From Rubrivivax sp. (GTDB lineage: Bacteria; Pseudomonadota; Gammaproteobacteria; Burkholderiales; Burkholderiaceae_C), in contig JADJHR010000006.1 in NCBI GenBank assembly GCA_016707445.1, forward strand, positions 310,001-374,000: DNA of 64,000 bases, read 5' to 3'. Under the pieces are notes generated by a model. That model was not told where the DNA came from, made no database searches, and worked only from the letters and a program-made list of their open reading frames with translations. A program made the translations under genes and the position numbers. This document shows, piece after piece, positions 34,888 to 42,058 of the stretch (position 1 is its first letter; each line of letters starts with the position of its first letter).

Positions 34888-35636
34888 GGCAGCGGGTCAG
34901 ACGGCAGACCGAAAGCGCGCAGGGCTTCGACCAGGTTCACCGGGCTGGCCAGGCGTCGGACGCGGTCCGGCTTGAGCAGCATGTCGAGCAGGGGTTTGAG
35001 AACCTGCTCGTGGGGTTGCTCAAACATGGCATGCAGGTGCCTGAGCAGACCCGCCTGCCCGAATTCTTCGCGTTGCCACAACAAGCCGTCGATGAGGTAG
35101 GCCGAGGCCTCGACCAGCTTGCGCGTGTGGTGGTAGTCCGCCGACCTGTCAGCCGCCCAGATGGTCACCAGCCACACGGTCAGCGCGCACAGCGCGTCGG
35201 CCACTTCGCTCAACACATCGCGCGGCTGGACATGGTCGGGGAAGCTCAGATTCCGGTGGTTCGCATCCAGCCAATCAAAGAACGCCTTGTGCAGGCTGGC
35301 GTGCAGATCGTGCATCTCGGGCAGATGCAAGGGCCCCGTCACCTTCAGCGCAGACAGCCAGGCCAGGCTGAAATCACGCTTGCTCTGCAGCGTTTCGAGC
35401 AGCGTGAAAACGCAGGCTGCGAAGGTGTCGGCAAGGCCGCCACTTTCCGGCAGTTCAGGGATCGTTCTGCAAAGCCAGACCTCGCCCAGCACCTCACGGC
35501 TGGGGTACTGACGGTACAAGACTGCAGCATCGACCTTGGGCCGCAACCGGGCGCCGACGGCCGCAAAACTTGCCGGGTAGCCCAGGCAATTGAAGGCTGC
35601 GACGACCTGGTCGGGTGTGGGGCATGAATTGGGCAT
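34884..35636 (-). CDS. TetR-like protein
   Basis: A 250-residue protein I recognise only by layout. The first 60 residues (VVAAFNCLGYPASFAAVGAR, then AAVLYRQYPSREVLGEVWL) resemble the TetR helix-turn-helix, ending in the typical LYxxYPSxExL recognition-helix boundary. The rest is an all-helical region that would form the dimerising, ligand-binding domain. The HTH is less canonical than usual, so it might instead be a TetR-fold accessory protein. It lies between the large flavoprotein gene (5 bases upstream) and the ABC1 gene (4-base overlap). If it binds DNA, the 20-bp palindrome at 38810-38829 before this operon is the natural candidate operator. ATG 35636 is used; the longer frame to 35948 is antisense noise over the flavoprotein end. 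Confidence 0.65.
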   Translation of the reverse strand: MPNSCPTPDQVVAAFNCLGYPASFAAVGARLRPKVDAAVLYRQYPSREVLGEVWLCRTIPELPESGGLADTFAACVFTLLETLQSKRDFSLAWLSALKVTGPLHLPEMHDLHASLHKAFFDWLDANHRNLSFPDHVQPRDVLSEVADALCALTVWLVTIWAADRSADYHHTRKLVEASAYLIDGLLWQREEFGQAGLLRHLHAMFEQPHEQVLKPLLDMLLKPDRVRRLASPVNLVEALRAFGLPSDPLP

Positions 35637-35641
35637 GGGGG

Positions 35642-38600
35642 TCAATCTCCGAAAACGGCCCCGACGATGGGGAAGTGAACGTCGCAGCCCAGGTTCCGCA
35701 GAATGTGGCGGGCCGCTTCCAGCCCGGAGGTGACAGCGGCTTCGATCGACCCGCAGCTCAAGGCCGTGCGCGTCCAGTCGCCGGCCAGCCACAGGTTCTG
35801 CACGCCCGACTCGAAGACAAACGGACGCGCGGCTTGGGTTCTGACATCGGCGCACACATAACGTGCGCTGTAGCTGTCGTTGATGCTGACGTGCGGCGGG
35901 TGGGCTTCGATGCCGCGCTGGAATTTGCCCGCGTGGGCCTGCAGCCATTCGTGCAGCACAGCAGGATCGTCACGCAAGCTCTGCGCGATCTCATCGTTGC
36001 AGTCGCCACAGTAGTACACCGGTGCCGGCTTGTAGGTATGGCCTTCGTTCAGGTGGCCCATGGCCGACGCGCAACGAAAAGTGCCTTGCAAGCCGGACAC
36101 GATCGCGCCCGGGAAGCGAGGTGCACCCTCGGTCCAATGCTGAACCCCGATCGTGGCGCGGCTGTGGATGGCGCCGAGCCTCCCAGCCAGAGCGACTGGC
36201 AGGCCCGGCAGCGTCGCGCCAAACGGCGGGATCGCCAGCACGAACACATCGGCGGTCGCCTTCTCCTCGGAGCCGGGCAAAGGTCGTGCCGCCCGTGCCA
36301 CCCAGCCCTCGCGCGTGGCCGGGCCCCAGCGTGCGAACTCGCCGGCCGGATCCGCCTGTTGTACCTGCACGAATTCGATCGCTCGGGCCAAGGGGCGGGC
36401 GGCGACGTTGTCGAGCACCAGACCGGTGACCGAGGCGCCAAGGTGGATCTGGACACCCTTTGTGCGCAGCGCCTCGAAAATCGGTCCGATGACGGCTTCC
36501 CCGGTGCCGCCGGGTAGCAGCTTGTAGGGCGCGTCGCGATAGGTCACCAGCAGCCGGACAAGGCCGTTGACAAAGGTGCCGGCGGCGATCCAGTCGGGCC
36601 TGGTGAACAGGCCGGCCATCACCGCATCGAGAATCCGGCTGCGCTTGACGAAACCTTTTTCAACACCATTGTCGTCAAGCCACTGCGCCAGCCGCTGGTT
36701 GTCGAGTTTGTCCTGCACCGAACGGATCCACTCCGGGTACTTCATCAGCAGCAGGTCCCGCGGGTCGTCCAGCGCCCAGTAGGGAAAGAGCCCGTCTTTT
36801 TCGAGCCCGATGGCGATGGTGGTGGCCAGTTCCAGCAGTTCGCCGACCAGTTGCGCGTCGGGATCGGAAGGCGACAGCGACGCGCGCGACAGCGTGCGCA
36901 GCCATCGCGCGGCTGGCGTGATGTCGCTCTCGGGCCTGAAATCATCGGCACCGGATACTTGGTACCGCTTGATCAAGGTTTGAAACGCCAGGTCGGCCGA
37001 ATGATTCATCTCGGCGAACAGCAGCCGTCGCAGCCCGACCTGCAGGGCCAGATTTTTCGGGTCGACGGCGTGGCCGGCGCCTTTGGATCGGTCGGCCAGG
37101 TCGGCCACTTGTTGCCACAGCGGCAGCACGACGCGATGCAAGGGCCGCGGCGCCGCCATCGAAGCCACCAGCATGGCCGTGCGCATGTCGTGACGGGCCT
37201 GCCTTGCGTCGCTTGCATCGGTCGTGGTCAGCAATTTCAGGGTCTGCGCCAACATGGTTATCAGTCGGGTGCGCTTCTTCCTTTGACCTTGCAAGTTCGG
37301 ACCGAACAGCAAGCGCAGGCCCACCAGCAGGGGACTGCTGCCCAGCCATTGGGGCAGCCATGGCGTCAACGCAGCATCCGCCTCACCGCCCCAGTCCTGG
37401 CCGTCGCGCTCGGCCATGTACCAAGCCAGCAGCGACCTGTCATCGGACCGCGAGGCCCAGGGCCCCAGCGAAAGCTCCCAGGCATCGAGAAGGTTCGATC
37501 CATCGCCACGCGGGATGAGGGTGGTCGTCAGGTTCTGCAGATCACCGTCGACGCCGAGCCATTTCAAGACCTCGAGCAGATTGGCATAACACCCCATCAG
37601 AACGTGCAGTCCATGCTCCTCGATGCGGAACTTTCCATCGTCGTCGATGCGGCGGCCGCTGGCCGCCTTGCCGCCCAGCCGATAGTCCTTCTCGAACAGG
37701 TCGACCTTGATGGCCGGGGTGTTTTGGCTGGCGGTCCAGGCATTCTGGCCCCCGGGGCCCATTGGGTTGGACAGCAGCCAGGCGCAGGCCATCCCCGCCG
37801 GCCCGCCCCCGAGCACGGCGACCTTGATGCAGTTCTTGTCATCGGGATTGGCTGACTTTTGCTTCAGTTCGGCGGGCAGATCGGGTGCCGGCGACTTGAC
37901 CTGATTGTTGGGGTGATCAGAAGGCGATTGCGTCGCGTCGCGAAAACCCCATGCCCAGAGCCACAGCAGCAGCGACAGCCCCAGCGACATCGTGCTGCCG
38001 AACCTTTCGTCGACACTGCGCCCAAGTTCGACGGTGACCCGCTTTCGGATGCGCAGCATGATGCCCTTGCCGTCACCCCGAATCTCGATGCGCCCCGTGT
38101 CCTCGGTCAGTTTCAACAGACCCGGCCCCTCGGCAGCCGAGAGCAGGAAGTGCGAGTAGTTGCGGTAGCCGCCGCCTACACCATCGTCGTGGCCCTCGGC
38201 CCTGATCTCGATCGTCTCTTGCGTTGCCAGTCCGGGCTGCAAGCTCAGCGTGAGGCGGGTCCGCTTGGTCATTTGACGCCGCCACAGCGCCCCATTGCGC
38301 GGCAGATGCGGGCAATCACCCAGCACGGTGATCATCTGTCGAGCCGCAAGATGCCACTGGCTAGGATCGTCGGCCAGTTTCATGGCGTCGGCGAACGCGA
38401 GTTTGAAGAACAGCCACGGGGTGAAGGCGTCGATCGACCGGCGAACCATGGTCTCGGCAGGCTTCGGCGCAGGATCGGGGGTGGCAGGATCGGCCGCATC
38501 GGCCCCGACCCGGGGGATCTGCAGTTCGCGAGTGAGTCCTCGGTCGAGTGCAAGCGCCGTGCGCCACTCCGGGGGCAACTCGTACCCGTGTTTGCGTTCC

Positions 38601-38740
38601 GCAAATTTCGACCACGACAAAAGCAGAGCAGCTGGCGTCGGCCGCTGGGCGTCGGCGTCGACCAGGCTGGCCATGGCCTGCACGTCCAGCGACGCCCCGA
38701 GCTCGCCCAGATCGAGTGCGAGATCTGTTCTTGAGTTCAT
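35642..38740 (-). CDS. large FAD-dependent oxidoreductase with a novel N-terminal domain
   Basis: A 1032-residue protein. The FAD motif VAVLGGGPAGMACAWLLS appears only at about residue 310, followed by GGKAASGRRI and EEHGLHVLMGCYANLLEVL, which place it with the phytoene/zeta-carotene-desaturase-like flavoenzymes. The closing motif LWLAGDWTRTALSCGSIEAAV lies near the C-terminus. The first 305 residues match nothing I know. They contain a GGGYRNYSHFLL patch and one hydrophobic stretch just before the FAD domain (LGLSLLLWLWAWGF), which may anchor it to a membrane. Typical desaturases are about 480 residues, so this protein is twice that size, with a further internal insertion of several hundred residues. 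It is the first gene of an operon with the TetR-like and ABC1 genes. ATG 38740 is chosen over 38758. Confidence 0.82.
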   Translation of the reverse strand: MNSRTDLALDLGELGASLDVQAMASLVDADAQRPTPAALLLSWSKFAERKHGYELPPEWRTALALDRGLTRELQIPRVGADAADPATPDPAPKPAETMVRRSIDAFTPWLFFKLAFADAMKLADDPSQWHLAARQMITVLGDCPHLPRNGALWRRQMTKRTRLTLSLQPGLATQETIEIRAEGHDDGVGGGYRNYSHFLLSAAEGPGLLKLTEDTGRIEIRGDGKGIMLRIRKRVTVELGRSVDERFGSTMSLGLSLLLWLWAWGFRDATQSPSDHPNNQVKSPAPDLPAELKQKSANPDDKNCIKVAVLGGGPAGMACAWLLSNPMGPGGQNAWTASQNTPAIKVDLFEKDYRLGGKAASGRRIDDDGKFRIEEHGLHVLMGCYANLLEVLKWLGVDGDLQNLTTTLIPRGDGSNLLDAWELSLGPWASRSDDRSLLAWYMAERDGQDWGGEADAALTPWLPQWLGSSPLLVGLRLLFGPNLQGQRKKRTRLITMLAQTLKLLTTTDASDARQARHDMRTAMLVASMAAPRPLHRVVLPLWQQVADLADRSKGAGHAVDPKNLALQVGLRRLLFAEMNHSADLAFQTLIKRYQVSGADDFRPESDITPAARWLRTLSRASLSPSDPDAQLVGELLELATTIAIGLEKDGLFPYWALDDPRDLLLMKYPEWIRSVQDKLDNQRLAQWLDDNGVEKGFVKRSRILDAVMAGLFTRPDWIAAGTFVNGLVRLLVTYRDAPYKLLPGGTGEAVIGPIFEALRTKGVQIHLGASVTGLVLDNVAARPLARAIEFVQVQQADPAGEFARWGPATREGWVARAARPLPGSEEKATADVFVLAIPPFGATLPGLPVALAGRLGAIHSRATIGVQHWTEGAPRFPGAIVSGLQGTFRCASAMGHLNEGHTYKPAPVYYCGDCNDEIAQSLRDDPAVLHEWLQAHAGKFQRGIEAHPPHVSINDSYSARYVCADVRTQAARPFVFESGVQNLWLAGDWTRTALSCGSIEAAVTSGLEAARHILRNLGCDVHFPIVGAVFGD

Positions 38741-38754
38741 CGCCGCCCTCCCAG

Positions 38755-38789
38755 GCATGCCGGACGCAGATGTTCGTCCGACTGCATGC
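38755..38789. repeat. inverted repeat in the divergent promoter region
   Basis: GCATGCCGGACG (38755-38766) and CGTCCG-act-GCATGC (38775-38789) form an imperfect inverted repeat around 8 bases, 15 bases before the start of the large flavoprotein gene on the minus strand. It would form a hairpin in that mRNA leader or mark a protein-binding site. Confidence 0.45.
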
Positions 38790-38809
38790 GTACGTCAATC
38801 GCCGATGGT

Positions 38810-38829
38810 CCTTGCCGAAGTCGGCAAGG
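38810..38829. promoter_or_regulatory. 20-bp palindrome, candidate operator
   Basis: CCTTGCCGA-AG-TCGGCAAGG has two perfect 9-base arms. It lies in the 178-base space between the divergent genes for the large flavoprotein and the geranylgeranyl-reductase-like protein. Its size and symmetry suit a TetR-family dimer, and a TetR-like gene is second in the left operon. Binding is inferred. Confidence 0.5.
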
Positions 38830-38918
38830 CCTCTCGCGCATCGGCCTGTCGTACATTGGGCCGCTATGGCCGACGGTGAAGCGAGCGACGTTGCAGCACG
38901 ATTCGACTGGATTCGCCT

Positions 38919-39998
38919 GTGCCGGGCCGACAGGGGCCGACCCTGAGCCGGCCGCGGGTCAACATCGCAGGTGCGGGCCCGGCCGGTCTGACGGCGGCTA
39001 TCGTGCTGGCCCGTCGAGGGCATGCGGTGCGCGTGTACGAACGCAGCCACCAGGTCGGGCGGCGTTTCAACGACGATTTCCAGGGCCTGGAGAACTGGAG
39101 TACGCGCGGCGACTGCCTGGATGAGCTGCGCGCCCATGGCGTCGAGCCGACCTGGTGGAGCGTGCCCTTCTCGCAGAGCGAGCTGCGCCTCTCGGCGTTG
39201 CGTGCTGCGGTTGTTCGGTCGCCGCGCCCGCTGTTCTATGCGCTGCGCCGAGGTGCGGCGCATCCGGGTTCTCTCGACAACGCCTTGCTGCGACAGGCGC
39301 GAGCCGCCGGGGTCGAGATCTGTCTTGGACAGCGGGCCGAGCCGAGCGCCGTGCAGATCTTCGCCGGCGGGCCCAGCGGGCGACCTGTGGCGCTGGCACG
39401 CGGCCTGAGCTTTGCGCTCGACCGACCCGAGTTCAGTGCCACCATCCTGTGCGATCACCTGGCGCCGCGCGGCTACATCTACTTTCTGGTGGCCGAAGGT
39501 CAGGCCACCTTGGGCACCGTGCAGGTCGGTGACCTGCGCGGGTCGACGCAGCGCCTGCAAGCCGCGGTCGATGCCGTCGAACGGCGCTGGGAGTTCCGCG
39601 TGCCGGCGACGGCAGCCGCGTGGGCAGGGCATGCCGGCTTCGCGATTCCGCGGCACTGCATGCGCGGCCGCACGCTCGTCGTCGGCGAGGCGGCAGGGTT
39701 TCAGGACGCGCTCTTCGGTTTCGGAATACGCACTGCGATGTTGTCCGGCGCACTGGCCGCCATTTCGTTGTCGGGGGGGCAGGACTATGAATCGGCCTGG
39801 CGCTCGCGGCTGCTGCCTTACATGCGGGCCTCGCGGCTCAATCGTGCGGTCTACGAACGTGCGGGCGCCGCAAAAAGCCTGCTGTGGCACCTTTTGAAGT
39901 CGTCTCCCGATGCCCGCCCCGTGCTGCGACGGCTGTATGCCCACTCGCCCATCCACCAGATGCTGTCTCCCTTTGTTCGGGCTGGACTTGGGGCCTAG
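38919..39998 (+). CDS. FAD-dependent oxidoreductase, geranylgeranyl-reductase family
   Basis: A 359-residue flavoprotein. It has the FAD motif VNIAGAGPAGLTAAIVLARR, then VGRRFNDDFQGLENWS and VVGEAAGFQDALFGFGIR, the last being a strong signature of the geranylgeranyl reductase (GGR) family, which hydrogenates double bases of isoprenoid chains in lipids, chlorophyll side chains or quinones. The exact substrate is unknown. GTG 38919 gives a short tail before the Rossmann strand; no better start is visible. It is divergent from the large flavoprotein operon and shares its promoter region. Confidence 0.8.
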   Translation: MPGRQGPTLSRPRVNIAGAGPAGLTAAIVLARRGHAVRVYERSHQVGRRFNDDFQGLENWSTRGDCLDELRAHGVEPTWWSVPFSQSELRLSALRAAVVRSPRPLFYALRRGAAHPGSLDNALLRQARAAGVEICLGQRAEPSAVQIFAGGPSGRPVALARGLSFALDRPEFSATILCDHLAPRGYIYFLVAEGQATLGTVQVGDLRGSTQRLQAAVDAVERRWEFRVPATAAAWAGHAGFAIPRHCMRGRTLVVGEAAGFQDALFGFGIRTAMLSGALAAISLSGGQDYESAWRSRLLPYMRASRLNRAVYERAGAAKSLLWHLLKSSPDARPVLRRLYAHSPIHQMLSPFVRAGLGA

Positions 39999-40156
39999 GC
40001 CCCATCGTCCGGACGATGCAACGCCCACTGTCGTCCGCTCTCACGATGCCCAACGCCTGACGGCGGCCTAACTTGCCCCCACGCCGCCCCCGAGTCGCCC
40101 CGCATTCCGCGGGGCCGGGGCGACGGGGCCTGCGTGCCCTCGTCAGGGAGTCCATC

Positions 40157-40597
40157 ATGACCATCCGATCCACGGCTCATCCCATCATCCTCGTGGCGGC
40201 CATCGCCGCCGCGGCCACGTTGGCGGCCTTGCTGCCCGCGCAGCCCGCGGGCGCCACGGTGACCGACAGCCTGCCCGCGGCTGAGTCCAAGCCCGACGCC
40301 ACGCCGTTGCGCGAGCTGTGTCCCGGCATCGACACCCAGCTGCAGGACGCGCTGGCCTTCGCCGCCCGTGATGTGGGCATCCCGGCCACGGTGCACGTGC
40401 AGATGCGCGTCGAAGGCGGCCAGGCCATCTTCGTTCAGGCCACGGGCGGTCGCCTGGAATACCGCCGGCTGATGCACCGGGCGATCAACCGGCTGACTTG
40501 CGACAACACGGCGCAGGGCAGTCAGCTGGTGTCCTTCGACATCGGCTTTGCCGATACCGAAGCGCCGACCATCCCCACCACCCTGGCCAGCCACTGA
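40157..40597 (+). CDS. secreted hypothetical protein
   Basis: A 146-residue protein with a signal peptide (IILVAAIAAAATLAALLPAQPAGA) and a mature part of about 110 residues. The mature part contains two cysteines and the segment ALAFAARDVGIPATVHVQMRVEGG, which looks like a small alpha/beta domain. I do not recognise the family. ATG 40157 has CAGGGAG upstream. Its stop codon is the first three bases of repeat copy B. Confidence 0.6.
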   Translation: MTIRSTAHPIILVAAIAAAATLAALLPAQPAGATVTDSLPAAESKPDATPLRELCPGIDTQLQDALAFAARDVGIPATVHVQMRVEGGQAIFVQATGGRLEYRRLMHRAINRLTCDNTAQGSQLVSFDIGFADTEAPTIPTTLASH

Positions 40598-40677
40598 GCC
40601 CGCGCACGGCGCAGTCCCTGCGGACTGCGTCGTGGCTGGCGAAGGCCGAAGGCCATCTCGTGTCCGCCGGCTGAGCC
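40595..40677. repeat. 83-bp dispersed structured element, copy B
   Basis: Same length as copy A (15328-15410) and gap-free in alignment to it. Like copy A it starts at the stop codon of a plus-strand gene that converges on a minus-strand gene. Its hairpin GCAGTCC-CTGC-GGACTGC keeps the loop and fold of copy A while three base pairs differ on both sides at once. The downstream GTGGCTGGCGAAGGC is identical, and the end GGCTGAGCC is shared. Confidence 0.7.
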
Positions 40678-40712
40678 TGCGCGCGGCGCAAGTTGCCTTC
40701 CGCCGCCCAGCC

Positions 40713-41429
40713 TCAGGCAACACCCCGCAACGCCCCCACCACCGGCGGCAGCACCGCCACGCGGCGCAGCACGTCGCCAATGCTCTGGGCGCCCACCTTC
40801 AGGCGGATGGCGGCGATCTGCGTGCGCACCGTGGTCAGCGCCACGCCGTGCAGCTGCGTCAGCTCGCGCGGCTCGATGCCGGCGCTCAGCGCTTCCAGCA
40901 CCCGCGCCTCGGCCGGCGTCAGGCCGTGGCAGCGCGCGAACATCTGCACTGTCAAGGTGGCGCAGACCTTTCGTTTGCCCAGCAGCAGCAGCGTGGCCGC
41001 TGGCCCGCCCAGGCCCAGCAGGCCCAGTGGCGTGACCGCCACGCTGACGCTGCCGTCGTCGCGGCCCAGCGTCACCAGCTTGCGCTGACCGCCGCGTGCA
41101 GCCAGCAAGGCCTGGTGCAGTGGCATCAGGTCCTGCGCCTCGCGCACGCGCAGTGTGTCGCCCACCACCTGCAGCGGATGCTCGGCGTCCAATTCCATGC
41201 GCGCCGCATGGTTGGCGTGCAGCACACGCGCCGCGTCCACCAGCAGCAGCATGCCGTAGTCGACTTCGTCCAGCATCTGCGCCAGCCAGCGCGTGGTCGA
41301 TGTGGCCTCGGCGCGCCGTTCGGGTCCTTTCCAGTCGGTGGCTGCACCGCTGCGACAGTCGTCGACAAGCGCGGTTTGACTTTGGGCCCGGGCGCGGGCG
41401 AAGCCGTCGATTTGCTGTTCCAGAACCAT
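40713..41429 (-). CDS. LuxR-type transcriptional regulator with PAS-like sensor region
   Basis: A 238-residue regulator. The C-terminal 60 residues are a LuxR/GerE helix-turn-helix (HGLTPAEARVLEALSAGIEP, then LTTVRTQIAAIRLKVGAQSI). The N-terminal part (LAQMLDEVDYGMLLLVDAAR, VLHANHAARMEL) resembles a PAS domain that may bind a small ligand. Single-component LuxR regulators of this build are common in Burkholderiales. ATG 41429 follows GGGGAGAACAG. The target genes are unknown; a 17-base inverted repeat lies 72 bases upstream of its start. Confidence 0.8.
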   Translation of the reverse strand: MVLEQQIDGFARARAQSQTALVDDCRSGAATDWKGPERRAEATSTTRWLAQMLDEVDYGMLLLVDAARVLHANHAARMELDAEHPLQVVGDTLRVREAQDLMPLHQALLAARGGQRKLVTLGRDDGSVSVAVTPLGLLGLGGPAATLLLLGKRKVCATLTVQMFARCHGLTPAEARVLEALSAGIEPRELTQLHGVALTTVRTQIAAIRLKVGAQSIGDVLRRVAVLPPVVGALRGVA

Positions 41430-41500
41430 GCTGTTCTCCCCTTGGGTGGCCCTTTGGCGAATCTGCTTCAGAGCGTGGCGACAGCCTAGGGATGTGAACG

Positions 41501-41517
41501 ATTGCCGGGCTGGCAAT
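41501..41517. promoter_or_regulatory. inverted repeat upstream of the LuxR-type gene
   Basis: ATTGCC-GGGCT-GGCAAT is a perfect 6-base inverted repeat with a 5-base spacer. It lies in the 225-base space between the LuxR-type gene and the divergent small membrane protein gene. It could be a binding site for the regulator. The rest of this gap shows no clear promoter. Confidence 0.35.
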
Positions 41518-41654
41518 GTTTCAGTGTCGCGATGTGACGGAATTCACGTTCGCCACACAGCGGATGACGCGGTCGGGTCGTTCGTCTGGCTTGCGGATGC
41601 AGCAACGCGCGGCCGCGCCGAGGCTGGATGCCCCTTCACTTCCGGGAGCCGACC

Positions 41655-41996
41655 ATGTCCAGGCTTCAAACCTTCATTCCCGCGGCCGGTCAGCGCTGGG
41701 CCGGTCTGGCCGGCGCGGCGATCACCAGTGTCGGGTTGCTGGCGGCGCTGCTCGGTCTGTTTTTCCAGGCCTCGTCACAGCCCTGGCTGCAGCCCACGCC
41801 TGAAGTTCTGCAACTGGCCGCCGATTGCCAGGCGCGGCCGGCGCGTGCCGAGCAGGGTGCCTGCCTGCAACGCCTGGTGGCGCAACATACGGCGCCGCCA
41901 TCGTCAGCACCAACGCTCACCCGGCTGGCGCGCCTGGACGCCGTGCCGCCCCGAGCCGGCGCTGACCGGTCGACTGGCCGGGCGTCGGATCGTTAG
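41655..41996 (+). CDS. small single-pass membrane protein
   Basis: A 113-residue hypothetical protein with one hydrophobic segment (AAITSVGLLAALLGLFF, about residues 17-33) followed by a polar tail with two cysteines. I do not recognise it. GGGAG lies 6-10 bases before ATG 41655 and codon bias is good. It ends 62 bases before the NERD-helicase gene. Confidence 0.5.
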   Translation: MSRLQTFIPAAGQRWAGLAGAAITSVGLLAALLGLFFQASSQPWLQPTPEVLQLAADCQARPARAEQGACLQRLVAQHTAPPSSAPTLTRLARLDAVPPRAGADRSTGRASDR

Positions 41997-42058
41997 CCAT
42001 CGGCGCTTGGCCGGCGCCGCCCTCGCGGCGCTCGCGGTCCTGCTAGGCTGCGCCGGCC

